Positions 43,836 through 52,462 of a DNA stretch of 64,000 nucleotides are shown here, in pieces. Origin of the DNA: Variovorax sp. PCZ-1 (GTDB lineage Bacteria > Pseudomonadota > Gammaproteobacteria > Burkholderiales > Burkholderiaceae_C). The first letter of the stretch is position 1, and each line of letters opens with the position of its first letter. The notes under the pieces were generated by a model. The model was given only the letters and a program-made list of their open reading frames with translations, was not told the DNA's origin and made no database searches. The position numbers were made by a program, and so were the translations under genes. The stretch covers positions 682,001 to 746,000 of the forward strand of contig NZ_JAHCDN010000001.1 in the NCBI RefSeq assembly GCF_018413605.1, given 5' to 3'.

Positions 43836-44788
43836 GACTTTGCTCCTTCACCCTTGCGCAATTGCGAGAGCAAAAGCTTGGACAGGGAAAGCACGACAAA
43901 GGTGATGAAGAACAGCACCAAACCCAAATACATCAGTGAAGCCTGATGCAGGCCTTGAGCTGCTTCGGCAAACTCATTGGCCAAGGCTGAGGTGATACTG
44001 TTGGCGGGCTCAAATAGGGAGAGCGAATCAAGTTGATTCATGTTGCCGATCAAAAAAGTAACGGCCATGGTCTCGCCCAGAGCGCGTCCAAGGCCGAGCA
44101 TGATGCCGCCGATGACACCTGCTTTGGTGTAGGGCAGCACCACATTCCACATCACTTCCCAAGTGGTCGAGCCCAAACCGTAAGCAGATTCTTTGAGCAA
44201 GGTAGGCGTGACTTCAAACACATCACGCATCACAGAAGCAATAAACGGAATGATCATGATCGCTAGCACAATGCCAGCGGAGAGGAGGCCGATGCCTACG
44301 GGTGGGCCTGCCACCAAAACTTCTAAATAGGGCACGCCTTTGAGCAATTTCTGCAAAGGCTGCTGAATATATTCGGCAAGAATAGGACCAAAAACCAGCA
44401 AACCCCACATGCCATAAACGATAGAGGGCACGGCTGCTAGCAGCTCGATGGCTGTGCCCAAAGGACGCTTCAGCCATGCAGGCGAGAGCTCGGTTAAAAA
44501 TAATGCGATACCAAAACTTACCGGTACTGCTATCACCAGAGCGATGATTGAAGTGGCCAGCGTGCCGTAAATCATCACCAAACCGCCATACTTGTCTTGC
44601 ACCGGATCCCACTGGGCGCTGGTTAAAAAGCCTAAACCATTAGCCGCTATAGAAGGCCAAGCACCGATGATGAGCGAAATGATGATGCCGATCAACAAGG
44701 CCAATGTGATGACTGCAGCGCCTCGGGCACCCCAGCCAAAGAGCCGATCAATGGTTCGGGATCCTGATGCGCTGACTGTTGTGGCCAT
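43832..44788 (-). CDS. pstC: Phosphate ABC transporter permease PstC
   Basis: The second permease of the Pi importer, about 318 residues with six or more hydrophobic segments and the EAA loop [31 protein letters not shown] at 44788 ([11 protein letters not shown]) is preferred; a GTG at 44821 would extend the protein by 11 residues into a dispersed element that fills the gap to pstS. The N-terminus [27 protein letters not shown] is the first helix. Confidence 0.94.
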   Translation of the reverse strand: MATTVSASGSRTIDRLFGWGARGAAVITLALLIGIIISLIIGAWPSIAANGLGFLTSAQWDPVQDKYGGLVMIYGTLATSIIALVIAVPVSFGIALFLTELSPAWLKRPLGTAIELLAAVPSIVYGMWGLLVFGPILAEYIQQPLQKLLKGVPYLEVLVAGPPVGIGLLSAGIVLAIMIIPFIASVMRDVFEVTPTLLKESAYGLGSTTWEVMWNVVLPYTKAGVIGGIMLGLGRALGETMAVTFLIGNMNQLDSLSLFEPANSITSALANEFAEAAQGLHQASLMYLGLVLFFITFVVLSLSKLLLSQLRKGEGAKS

Positions 44789-44810
44789 ATTTCTTGCTCT
44801 GTTTGAGGAT

Positions 44811-44869
44811 GTTTTAAGCACTTAGCCGGCACAGAATCTGCGCCGGCTGCTATCTAATTCATAGTAATT
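44811..44869 (-). repeat. Dispersed element copy 14 (pstS-pstC gap)
   Basis: Minus-strand reading: TTACTATGAATTAGATAGCA, then GCCGGCGCAGATTC, then TGTGCCGGCTAAGTGC. It begins right at the pstS stop and occupies most of the 79 bases to the pstC start. Its palindromic GCCGGC blocks may fold in the polycistronic message. Confidence 0.86.
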
Positions 44870-45908
44870 ATTTGAAGGCCACTGGCTTCCCAGAGGCATC
44901 CTTGATGTCGCCCCATGCCTTGCGAATGGCTGCTTTTGAGCTGTCAGGCATAGGAACGTAATCCAATCCGGCCGCAGTTGCATCGCCCTGCATCATGGCC
45001 CAGTCAAAGAACTTGAGTGCCGTAGTTGCATTCTGTGGCTTATCTTGGGTCTTTTGCATCAAGATGAAGGTTGCACCGCTGATAGGCCAAGCGGCAGCAC
45101 CAGGCTGTTGCGTCAGGATTTGATAGAAGCTTTTGTTCCAATCTGCACCAGCTGCAGCTGCTTTGAACGTGTCGTCATCCGGAGCCACAAATTTCTTGTC
45201 AGCGTTCTCCATCAAAGCATAGTTCAGCTTGTTCTGCTTGACGTAGGCATATTCGAGGTAGCCAATCGAGTTTGGCAAACGGCCCACGAATGCAGCAACG
45301 CCTTCGTTACCTTTGCCGCCCGCGCCGGTAGGCCAATTCACTGCTGTGCCTTCGCCCACTTTGCTTTTCCACTCGGCGTTGACTTTGGAGAGGTAGTTGG
45401 TGAAGATGAAGGTGGTGCCAGAGCCATCAGCGCGGCGCACGGGGGCGATGTCTGCATCAGGCAGATTCACGCTTGGGTTCAGCGCCTTGATCGCAGCGTC
45501 ATTCCACTTGGTGATTTTGCCCAAGAAGATATCGCCAAGCACTTGGCCATTGAGGCGTAGTTGGCCTGGGCTGATACCCTTCACATTGATCACAGGAACC
45601 ACGCCACCGATCACAGTGGGAAACTGCACGAGATTCTTAGCCTTGAGTTCTTCGTCTTTCAAAGGCATGTCAGACGCGCCGAAATCCACCGTCTTGGCTT
45701 CAATCTGGCGTAGGCCAGCGCCTGAGCCCACGGATTGATAGTTGATTTTCACGCCGGTGGCTTTGTTGTAATCCGCAGCCCATTTGGAATACAGCGGAGC
45801 GGGGAAGGAGGCGCCAGCGCCAGTAATTTCCTGTGCGAATGCTACGCCTGCGAAGCTGGCTGACAGAGCGACTGCAGCGAGCAGCGAAGTCTTGAAAGAA
45901 CGGTTCAT
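44868..45908 (-). CDS. pstS: Periplasmic phosphate-binding protein PstS
   Basis: The 346-residue protein captures Pi for PstCAB. The signal peptide MNRSFKTSLLAAVALSASFAGVAFA precedes the mature start QEITGAGASFPAPLYSKWA. The Pi-site segments TGAGASF, DFGASDMPL and RADGSGTTFIFTNYL are typical. ATG at 45908 fits the signal peptide; an upstream start is rejected. A Pho-box-like site lies about 67 bases upstream. Confidence 0.96.
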   Translation of the reverse strand: MNRSFKTSLLAAVALSASFAGVAFAQEITGAGASFPAPLYSKWAADYNKATGVKINYQSVGSGAGLRQIEAKTVDFGASDMPLKDEELKAKNLVQFPTVIGGVVPVINVKGISPGQLRLNGQVLGDIFLGKITKWNDAAIKALNPSVNLPDADIAPVRRADGSGTTFIFTNYLSKVNAEWKSKVGEGTAVNWPTGAGGKGNEGVAAFVGRLPNSIGYLEYAYVKQNKLNYALMENADKKFVAPDDDTFKAAAAGADWNKSFYQILTQQPGAAAWPISGATFILMQKTQDKPQNATTALKFFDWAMMQGDATAAGLDYVPMPDSSKAAIRKAWGDIKDASGKPVAFK

Positions 45909-45974
45909 GGTGTTTGACCTTGCAAAAAATACCGCCAAGCGGCTAGTGGATGCAAAGAACTTTACGACTTCATT

Positions 45975-45993
45975 ATGACGGTTTGATGACTGT
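45975..45993 (-). promoter_or_regulatory. Pho box upstream of pstS
   Basis: Minus-strand CAGTCATCAAACCGTCAT has two GTCAT half-sites 11 bases apart and matches most of the Pho-box consensus. PhoB would activate pstSCAB-phoU-phoBR from here. Confidence 0.8.
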
Positions 45994-46007
45994 CATTGGA
46001 AATTGTT

Positions 46008-46036
46008 TTGTCATGATTCCGTCATAAAACTTTCAT
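46008..46036 (+). promoter_or_regulatory. Triple Pho half-site array upstream of orphan binding protein
   Basis: TTGTCAT, CCGTCAT and CTTTCAT lie exactly 11 bases apart on the plus strand, facing the gene at 46176 and divergent from the pstS box. Three tandem half-sites are seen in some strongly PhoB-controlled promoters. It may serve either gene. Confidence 0.7.
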
Positions 46037-46175
46037 GGCAGGGACACGATCACTCAGTACATTCCCTAGTAACGCTGAGCTGTAGCACTGCAAAAACCCA
46101 TAAGTCATTGATTTTTATGAGGTTTTACACAGGCAGGCAAGCTGATCTATGGTTTATTTTAGGGAGTTAAACAAT

Positions 46176-47297
46176 ATGAATTTACAACGCCGTCAGTTGG
46201 TGGGGGTGGGTTTGGCAAGCAGCGCAAGTTTGGCGGCACCCAGCATTTGGGCGCAAGGCATTGCTTCACGCAGCCCGATGGTGGGGCAAATCGCTGACGT
46301 ATCCAACGCTTACCAAGATATTTCCAAAGACTTCATTATTGGCAGCCGTGCTGCATGGCAAGAGATCAACGCTGCCGGCGGTATTCGCGGCCAGAGGATT
46401 CGCCATCAGGTGATTGAGATGGATGGTTCAGTCGCCCAGCGCGATGCATCCTGGCAGCAATTGCGCGACGACGAGAACTGTGTCGCCACATTTGGCACCT
46501 GCGCGGATCCTTTGGCCGTGCAAATCACCACAAAAAATAGCAATGAGCGCACCGAACTGGTTCATTCTGCGCCTTGGCTACAAAATTCCGCTGTTGACAT
46601 TGAGCGCGGCACGTTTCCCATTTTTTCCACGCGCGAACATCAAATCCAGCATGCCTTGCAAAACATGAGCAATGTGGGGATCACCAGCTTGTCCGTGGTC
46701 TACCAAAGCGAGCGTGATTTCATGTCCAATACTTTAGACATCCAGCGCATTGCTAAGAACCTGAAATTGACGCTGAAGCAATTGCCCGTACAAGCCGATC
46801 TGCTCCAACAGGCGCGACAGATCAGCGCCACACAGGTGCCACTGGTGCTCTTTGTGGGGGGTACGCCTGAGTTGGTGCAGTTCATGCAAGGCTGGAATCG
46901 ATCCGGCGGTATTCGCTACATCGTGGCACTGGCCGATGTGAACTTGCAAACCGCGCTGCAAATGAGCGGTGGCAAACACGTGCCTGTGATCGGTACGCAA
47001 GCTGTGCCGGTCGTGACCTCTTCTGCGCGTATTGCACAGCGCTTTCGCCAAGTCTTAGCCAAGTATTTCGATGAGCCACCCACAGCATTGAGTCTGGCGG
47101 GCTATATCTCCGCGCGCTACACCGCACAGGTGATGCAGTCAGCCAAGTCACTCAATCGCTCCGCCGTTTTTGAAGCATTTTCTCGGCGTCAAACCATGGA
47201 AGTCGATGGCTTTCGCGTGGAGCTGGAAAACGGCCGTCTGCAAAGCGCGTTCGTGACGCAATCCATGATGAGGATGGATGGTCGCGTGATTGGCTAA
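46176..47297 (+). CDS. Orphan periplasmic binding protein (LivJ/LivK-like type I fold)
   Basis: A 373-residue exported protein of the branched-chain amino-acid/amide binding-protein class. An N-terminal signal (RRQLVGVGLASSASLAAPSIWAQG) precedes PMVGQIADVSNAYQDISKDFIIGSRAAWQEINAAGGIRGQ, the usual first lobe with its AGGIxG turn. ATG at 46176 follows AGGGAG at 46161-46166. No permease or ATPase gene is next to it, and a Pho-like array lies upstream, so it may sense or bind a Pi-starvation-related ligand. The ligand is unknown. Confidence 0.85.
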   Translation: MNLQRRQLVGVGLASSASLAAPSIWAQGIASRSPMVGQIADVSNAYQDISKDFIIGSRAAWQEINAAGGIRGQRIRHQVIEMDGSVAQRDASWQQLRDDENCVATFGTCADPLAVQITTKNSNERTELVHSAPWLQNSAVDIERGTFPIFSTREHQIQHALQNMSNVGITSLSVVYQSERDFMSNTLDIQRIAKNLKLTLKQLPVQADLLQQARQISATQVPLVLFVGGTPELVQFMQGWNRSGGIRYIVALADVNLQTALQMSGGKHVPVIGTQAVPVVTSSARIAQRFRQVLAKYFDEPPTALSLAGYISARYTAQVMQSAKSLNRSAVFEAFSRRQTMEVDGFRVELENGRLQSAFVTQSMMRMDGRVIG

Positions 47298-47368
47298 AGC
47301 CTAGTATGTCTGCACGACCTGCTTTTCATGCTAATGTATTGATTCAGCATCAATACGAAAGCAGTCCC

Positions 47369-48868
47369 ATGCAAGATGGCAGTTTGATCGCTGCTGTGGA
47401 TCTCGGCTCCAACAGTTTTCGCATGGAAATTGGGCGCTTGGATCACGGCAGCGTGTTCAGGGTGGATTACCTCAAGGAAACCGTGCGCCAAGGCGGAGGG
47501 CTAGATGAGCAACGCAATCTCACATCAGAAGCAATGCAGCGCGGTTGGGCGACCCTTGCGCGCTTTGGTGAACGCTTGGCTGGCTTCAAAAGTTTCCAAG
47601 TGCGCGCAGTGGCCACGCAAACTTTGCGTGAGGCGCGCAACCGCGATCTTTTTCTGAAAAAAGCGGAACAACTTTTGGGTTTCCCCATTGATGTGATTTC
47701 TGGCCGTGAAGAGGCACGTTTGATTTATCAAGGCGTCTCTCAGGTGCTCGAGGGTGCGCAGGAGAAGCGTTTGGTGATGGATATTGGCGGCCGCTCGACG
47801 GAGTTGATTGTGGGCATAGGCTCCCAGCCTAGAGCCATGGAATCCTATCGCGTGGGTAGTGTGGTTTGGGCCGAGCGCTATTTTCCAAATGGACGACTCG
47901 ATGCGCAGGCATTTGACACCGCCATCATTGCCGCCAAAGCCGTGCTCGATGAAGCCATGACGGGGTTCTCAAAAGGGTGGACGGCGGCTTACGGTTCCGC
48001 TGGTACGATTGGTGCGATAGCCGATATTTTGCATGCTGGTGGGCGGCCTGAGGGGTGGATTGAAGCGAAAGCGCTGGTGGAATTACGCCAGCAATTGCAA
48101 AGCGCGGGGCATATCGATAAGCTGAACCTTCTTGCATTGAAAGAAGATCGCCGCCCAGTGCTGGGTGCGGGCTTGAGTGTGTTGATTGCAGTGTTTGACC
48201 TGCTTGGTATTGAGCGTATGCGGGCAATGGATACCGGTCTTCGACACGGCGTTCTCCATGACCTGATCGGGCGCGACAGTGATACGGCAGATATTCGCAG
48301 TCAATCCATTGAGCGCTTGGCGCGTCGTTTTGAGGTAGATGCTCTGCAGGCTCAGCGGGTGCAACTGGCTGCAGAACACTTTTTTGCTAATGTGATCGAC
48401 AGTTTTGACGACGTACCCGAACAAAGTCAGCGTCATCAACGCAAGCTGCGCTGGGCAAGCCAGCTGCATGAAGTCGGGGCACTTATTTCGCACAGCGACT
48501 GCCACAAGCACAGTGCCTACATTTTGGAGAATGCTGATGTGCTGGGCTTCTCCAACAATGAGTTGCATCGCTTGAGCCTGCTGGTGCTTGGCCACAAAGG
48601 AAAACTACGCAAGTTGGAAGCAGATTTTGAAGACGTGCGTTTTGTTCAACAGCTCATGTCGTTGCGCTTAGCGGTGTTACTCTGCCATGCACGTGTAGCA
48701 CCAGCGCTCAAAGGCTTGAGCTTGAACTGCCACGTGGCGTCTAAAAATTTTACGCTGAGCTACACCCCATCATGGGCATCTAAATTTCCGCAATCGATGC
48801 ATTTGCTGCAGCAAGAAGTGCAGTCTTGGCAAAAAACTTCTTGGACGCTGGCACTACTGCTGAGCTAG
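47369..48868 (+). CDS. ppx: Exopolyphosphatase
   Basis: Hydrolyses terminal phosphates from polyphosphate (or the pppGpp 5' phosphate). The 499 residues show the acetate/sugar kinase-Hsp70-actin fold: IAAVDLGSNSFRMEIGR, LVMDIGGRSTELIVG and AYGSAGTIGAIADIL. A C-terminal HD-like helical domain follows from about residue 310. ATG at 47369 gives the standard N-terminus; an earlier in-frame start lacks support. It is in the phosphate island, near ppk1 on the opposite strand. Confidence 0.93.
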   Translation: MQDGSLIAAVDLGSNSFRMEIGRLDHGSVFRVDYLKETVRQGGGLDEQRNLTSEAMQRGWATLARFGERLAGFKSFQVRAVATQTLREARNRDLFLKKAEQLLGFPIDVISGREEARLIYQGVSQVLEGAQEKRLVMDIGGRSTELIVGIGSQPRAMESYRVGSVVWAERYFPNGRLDAQAFDTAIIAAKAVLDEAMTGFSKGWTAAYGSAGTIGAIADILHAGGRPEGWIEAKALVELRQQLQSAGHIDKLNLLALKEDRRPVLGAGLSVLIAVFDLLGIERMRAMDTGLRHGVLHDLIGRDSDTADIRSQSIERLARRFEVDALQAQRVQLAAEHFFANVIDSFDDVPEQSQRHQRKLRWASQLHEVGALISHSDCHKHSAYILENADVLGFSNNELHRLSLLVLGHKGKLRKLEADFEDVRFVQQLMSLRLAVLLCHARVAPALKGLSLNCHVASKNFTLSYTPSWASKFPQSMHLLQQEVQSWQKTSWTLALLLS

Positions 48869-48870
48869 CA

Positions 48871-49338
48871 TCACCATAGTAAATCTGGCGATTGCACGCA
48901 ATGAACAAGCGTGTGTTGCGTATCCAAGCGCATGCGGCTGCGCAGCCACCACACAGCGCCTTTACGTACGGAGAGATTCTGCTCGGGCATGTTCAGCACC
49001 TGCGTAATCACTTGGCCCAGTATAGGCTGATGCCCAACCACAAGCACCGGCATGCGTGCTTCAGGCCAATTCGCCAGCTCGATCAGTGCGCGTGCATTGC
49101 CATCAGGCGAAAGCTCTGGGCAAATCTTGTACTTACGCCGCAATGCAGCAACCGTGCTCTCACAACGCACCGCAGGACTGCATAGTATTCGTACGCCCTC
49201 AGGCATATGCAGTTCAAGCCATTTAGCCATACGCTGGGCTTGCTTGAGACCGCGAGGCGTCAGTGGTCGCAGCAGATCATCTGGCTGATCTTCGTTCGCA
49301 TCGTAGGCTTCTGCGTGTCGCCATAAGAGCAAATCCAT
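48871..49338 (-). CDS. sixA: Phosphohistidine phosphatase SixA
   Basis: A 155-residue histidine phosphatase superfamily protein of the SixA type. The RHG motif is LLLWRHAEAYDANEDQPDDLLRPLTPRGLKQAQRMAKWLE, with a second His region in VLVVGHQPILGQVI. SixA removes phosphate from phosphohistidine, for example in the nitrogen phosphotransfer system. It is 13 bases downstream of ppk1 and converges on ppx. Confidence 0.92.
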   Translation of the reverse strand: MDLLLWRHAEAYDANEDQPDDLLRPLTPRGLKQAQRMAKWLELHMPEGVRILCSPAVRCESTVAALRRKYKICPELSPDGNARALIELANWPEARMPVLVVGHQPILGQVITQVLNMPEQNLSVRKGAVWWLRSRMRLDTQHTLVHCVQSPDLLW

Positions 49339-49351
49339 ATCGCACCTGAGC

Positions 49352-51430
49352 TCAGCTCTTTTGTCCGTATCGCTGCATCAAAGCCTCTTGGGCGCTGTGC
49401 CCAATTTCTGGCAAGTGAATGGCCTCGTAGTTTCCGTCCGGGCGCATTTCCCAAGCATCCATCTGATCATGCAGATAGGCACCTAAGCATTCTTCAATGA
49501 TGCGCTGACGCAATACAGGATCAGTGACTGGCCAAGCCAGTTCGATCCGGCGCAGCATATTTCGGTTCATCCAATCTGCACTGGAGAGATACAGCTCTTC
49601 ATCGTTGCCGCTACGGAAGTAAAAAACACGCGAATGCTCTAGGAAGCGGCCAATGATAGATCGCACCCGGATGTTATCTGTCAAACCTGGCACTTGCGCT
49701 GGCAACATGCACGCGCCGCGCACGATCAAATCGATCTGTACTCCCGCACGGCCAGCTCGCACCAGGGCATCCATGATCGGCTCATCGGTGAGAGAATTCA
49801 TTTTGGCGATCAGGCGTGTGCTCTTGCCTTTTGCTGCTTTTGCCGTCAGGGCATCAATGCGCGAAATCACCTCGCGATGAAGATAAAACGGCGCGATCCA
49901 CAGCTTTTGCACCTTGGGGACATGATTTTGGCTGGCCAAATGCACGAAGAGCTGCTCCATGTCGGAGGTTAGTTGTGCATCTTGCGTGAAGTAGCTGATA
50001 TCTGTGTACAGGCGAGCAGTGCGTGGGTTGTAATTACCTGTGGAGAGATGGCCGTAGCGCCTGAGCTGTTTGCCTTCTTTGCGTGTGACCAGTAACATCT
50101 TGGCATGGGTTTTCAGACCCACGACGCCGTACACCACTTGTGCACCAATGGCTTCTAGACGCTCTGCCCAATTGATATTGGCTTCTTCGTCAAAGCGTGC
50201 TTTGAGCTCCACCACAGCCAAAACCTCTTTGCCCCGCCTAACCGCCTCCACCAACAAATCCATCATCGCAGAATCAGCGCCAGCACGGTAAATCGTCTGG
50301 CGAATAGCGAGTACCTTGGGGTCATAGACGGCCTCACGTAGGAACTCAATCACAGCATCAAAGCTTTCAAATGGCTGATGCAACAGAGCATCGCCTTGTT
50401 TGAGTCGATCAAAAATCGACAGCCCACGAACTTGTTGCTGCATGCTGGCTGTGTAAGAGGGCGTGTAGGGTGCAAAGCGAAGTGAAGGCGTTTCTACCAA
50501 GTCAGCGAGTTGACCAAAGCGTACAAGATTCACGGGTCCAGGCACGCGGTACAAAGCCATCTCTGGCAATTCAAACTGCTTGAGAAGCAAGGCAGAGAGC
50601 TCATGCGAGCAACTTGCCGATACCTCAATGCGCGTTGCCTGACCATAGTGGCGATGTTGCAAGCCTTGACGCAAGGCCATGCGCAGATTTTTCACATCCT
50701 CTTCGTCAATCGCCATATCCGTATGACGCGTGACTCTGAATTGGGAGAATTGCCCCACAGCACGCCCTGGAAACAGATCCTCGAGATGCGCACGGACCAC
50801 GCTTGATAGCGAGATGAACAGTTGTTTCTTGCCACACAGTTTGGCGGGCAGCGCAATGATGCGCGGCAACACACGCGGCACTTTCACAATGGCAACGGTG
50901 TTCTTCCTGTCAAATGCATCCACACCCCCAAGCTGCACGATGAAGTTAAGCGATTTACTGGCCACCTGCGGAAAAGGATGCGCCGGATCCAGCAAAACCG
51001 GCACGAGCAGCGGCCGCACTTCATCTTCATAGTACTTACGCACCCAACGCCTTTGCGCTGCATCTCGCTCGCCATGTGCGACGATTGAAATGCCTTCCTG
51101 TGCAAAACGCTCCGTCAGGGCATGGTTAAAAAGATCGTATTGCTCGGCGACCAAAGCGTGCGCACGTGCGTGCAAAGCCTCGAAGCTACCCACGCTGTAA
51201 TTGCCTTTGGTGTCTTGCGATTGGTAAGCAGCCAAGTGCAAAAAAGCGCGTACTTCAAATAGCTCGTCCAAATTTGAGCTGGCGATGCATAGATAACGCA
51301 GGCGCTCTACCAGCGGCACATCTTCACGCTTGGCCCATGCGAGAACACGCTGATTGAAGGCCAAGAGACTTAGATCGCGGTCGAGATAGTGCGTCGCTGG
51401 TGAAACAGATTCTGATGGAAGTGTAGGCAT
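49352..51430 (-). CDS. ppk1: Polyphosphate kinase 1
   Basis: Reversibly transfers the ATP gamma-phosphate to polyphosphate. The 692 residues contain the N-terminal PPK domain (YLDRDLSLLAFNQRVLAWA), the middle region (VPRVLPRIIALP) and two PLD-like C-terminal domains with the autophosphorylated-His region GLKTHAKMLLVTRKEGK and the second region YLSSADWMNRNMLRRIELAWPV. Full length. A Pho-box-like site lies 48 bases upstream, consistent with induction on Pi starvation. It leads a unit with sixA. Confidence 0.96.
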   Translation of the reverse strand: MPTLPSESVSPATHYLDRDLSLLAFNQRVLAWAKREDVPLVERLRYLCIASSNLDELFEVRAFLHLAAYQSQDTKGNYSVGSFEALHARAHALVAEQYDLFNHALTERFAQEGISIVAHGERDAAQRRWVRKYYEDEVRPLLVPVLLDPAHPFPQVASKSLNFIVQLGGVDAFDRKNTVAIVKVPRVLPRIIALPAKLCGKKQLFISLSSVVRAHLEDLFPGRAVGQFSQFRVTRHTDMAIDEEDVKNLRMALRQGLQHRHYGQATRIEVSASCSHELSALLLKQFELPEMALYRVPGPVNLVRFGQLADLVETPSLRFAPYTPSYTASMQQQVRGLSIFDRLKQGDALLHQPFESFDAVIEFLREAVYDPKVLAIRQTIYRAGADSAMMDLLVEAVRRGKEVLAVVELKARFDEEANINWAERLEAIGAQVVYGVVGLKTHAKMLLVTRKEGKQLRRYGHLSTGNYNPRTARLYTDISYFTQDAQLTSDMEQLFVHLASQNHVPKVQKLWIAPFYLHREVISRIDALTAKAAKGKSTRLIAKMNSLTDEPIMDALVRAGRAGVQIDLIVRGACMLPAQVPGLTDNIRVRSIIGRFLEHSRVFYFRSGNDEELYLSSADWMNRNMLRRIELAWPVTDPVLRQRIIEECLGAYLHDQMDAWEMRPDGNYEAIHLPEIGHSAQEALMQRYGQKS

Positions 51431-51477
51431 GCAAGCGATGTATTTAAAGGTGACTCATGCCAGTTTGCATTGCGAGC

Positions 51478-51496
51478 GTGACGGTTTGATGACAGT
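51478..51496 (-). promoter_or_regulatory. Pho box upstream of ppk1
   Basis: Minus-strand CTGTCATCAAACCGTCAC is almost identical to the DUF47-pit site, with half-sites 11 bases apart. Confidence 0.82.
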
Positions 51497-51530
51497 CATT
51501 AAACCGCAAAAATACAAGACTTGGAAGTAA

Positions 51531-52391
51531 CTACGCGCCTAAGAAATGCTTTCTGTAGCGTGTGGGCATGTCTTCTATGCGAAGCAGCATGGGCAAATCA
51601 GCCGTGTTGAAATCAGGATCCCATGCTGGCGCACCTAATACCCGTGCACCCAGGCGCAAATAACCCTTGATCAGTGCGGGCGGCTCCACATCGAGGGATA
51701 GATCAAATTGGTTGATTGGCAAGGGCGTGTGGGCATGTACATGCCAAGTAGGATCAGCCAAATGGGTTTGTGAAACCTGATGCCAGATGCTGGCCGCGGC
51801 ATCACCGCTGACGCGTCCTTGATGAAGCATGGGAATGCTGGCGCAGCCGACCATACTGGAGAGTTGGTTGCGCAGCATGAATTGCGCCAATGCACCCCAT
51901 AAGGCCATGATCACAGCGCCGTGGCGGTAATCCGCATGCACGCAGCTTCTGCCCAACTCGACCATTTGCGGTTTGAGGCTATCCAATGCCTGGATATCAA
52001 ATTCTGTTCCTGTGTACAAACCGCCAGCTCGGTGCGCTTGTACGGGCGTGAGTAAGCGGTAGGTGCCAACCACATGACCTGTGTTTTGATCGCGTACCAA
52101 AAGGTGTTCGCAAAAATCATCAAATCGATCCACGTCGTGGCCTGCAAGTTCGCTGCTCAAGCTCGCGCCCATCTCGCCTGCGAAGACGGCGTAACGAAGA
52201 CGCTGCGCTTCACGCACCTCATCAAGGTGGCTTGCCCAAGTGACACTCAGAACCGCGTTTTGGGCTGAGCGTTCTTCATCCAGTTTTGCAGCAGGAGCAG
52301 GCATGACCGGATGAAGTGACCCCCGTGGCAATTGGGATGGCATCAGCTGAGTGGGTGAGAGACCGAGTGTAGGAACGGGAATATCTTTCAT
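51531..52391 (-). CDS. OlsB-like N-acyltransferase (ornithine lipid synthesis)
   Basis: A 286-residue GNAT/autoinducer-synthase-fold protein. LRYAVFAGEMGASLSSELAGHDVDRFDDFCEHLLVRDQNTGHVVGTYRLL and VELGRSCVHADYRHGAVIMALWGAL match OlsB-type ornithine N-acyltransferases, which form lyso-ornithine lipid, a phosphate-free membrane lipid made during Pi starvation. Its place after phoX and ppk1 supports that role. No OlsA O-acyltransferase is in the window, so the pathway is not complete here. A terminator between phoX and this gene suggests partial read-through. ATG follows AGGAGG. Confidence 0.8.
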   Translation of the reverse strand: MKDIPVPTLGLSPTQLMPSQLPRGSLHPVMPAPAAKLDEERSAQNAVLSVTWASHLDEVREAQRLRYAVFAGEMGASLSSELAGHDVDRFDDFCEHLLVRDQNTGHVVGTYRLLTPVQAHRAGGLYTGTEFDIQALDSLKPQMVELGRSCVHADYRHGAVIMALWGALAQFMLRNQLSSMVGCASIPMLHQGRVSGDAAASIWHQVSQTHLADPTWHVHAHTPLPINQFDLSLDVEPPALIKGYLRLGARVLGAPAWDPDFNTADLPMLLRIEDMPTRYRKHFLGA

Positions 52392-52423
52392 GGGGCTATC
52401 CTCCTGTTATGTGTGAACGGGAT

Positions 52424-52455
52424 AAAAAAAGCCCTCGCAGTGGAGGGCTTTGATT
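52424..52455 (-). terminator. Terminator between phoX and the olsB-like gene
   Basis: On the minus strand AAAGCCCTC-CACTGC-GAGGGCTTTTTTT forms a stable stem followed by seven T. It lies 33 bases upstream of the olsB-like start, so that gene needs read-through or its own promoter. Confidence 0.85.
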
Positions 52456-52462
52456 TGTTGCA

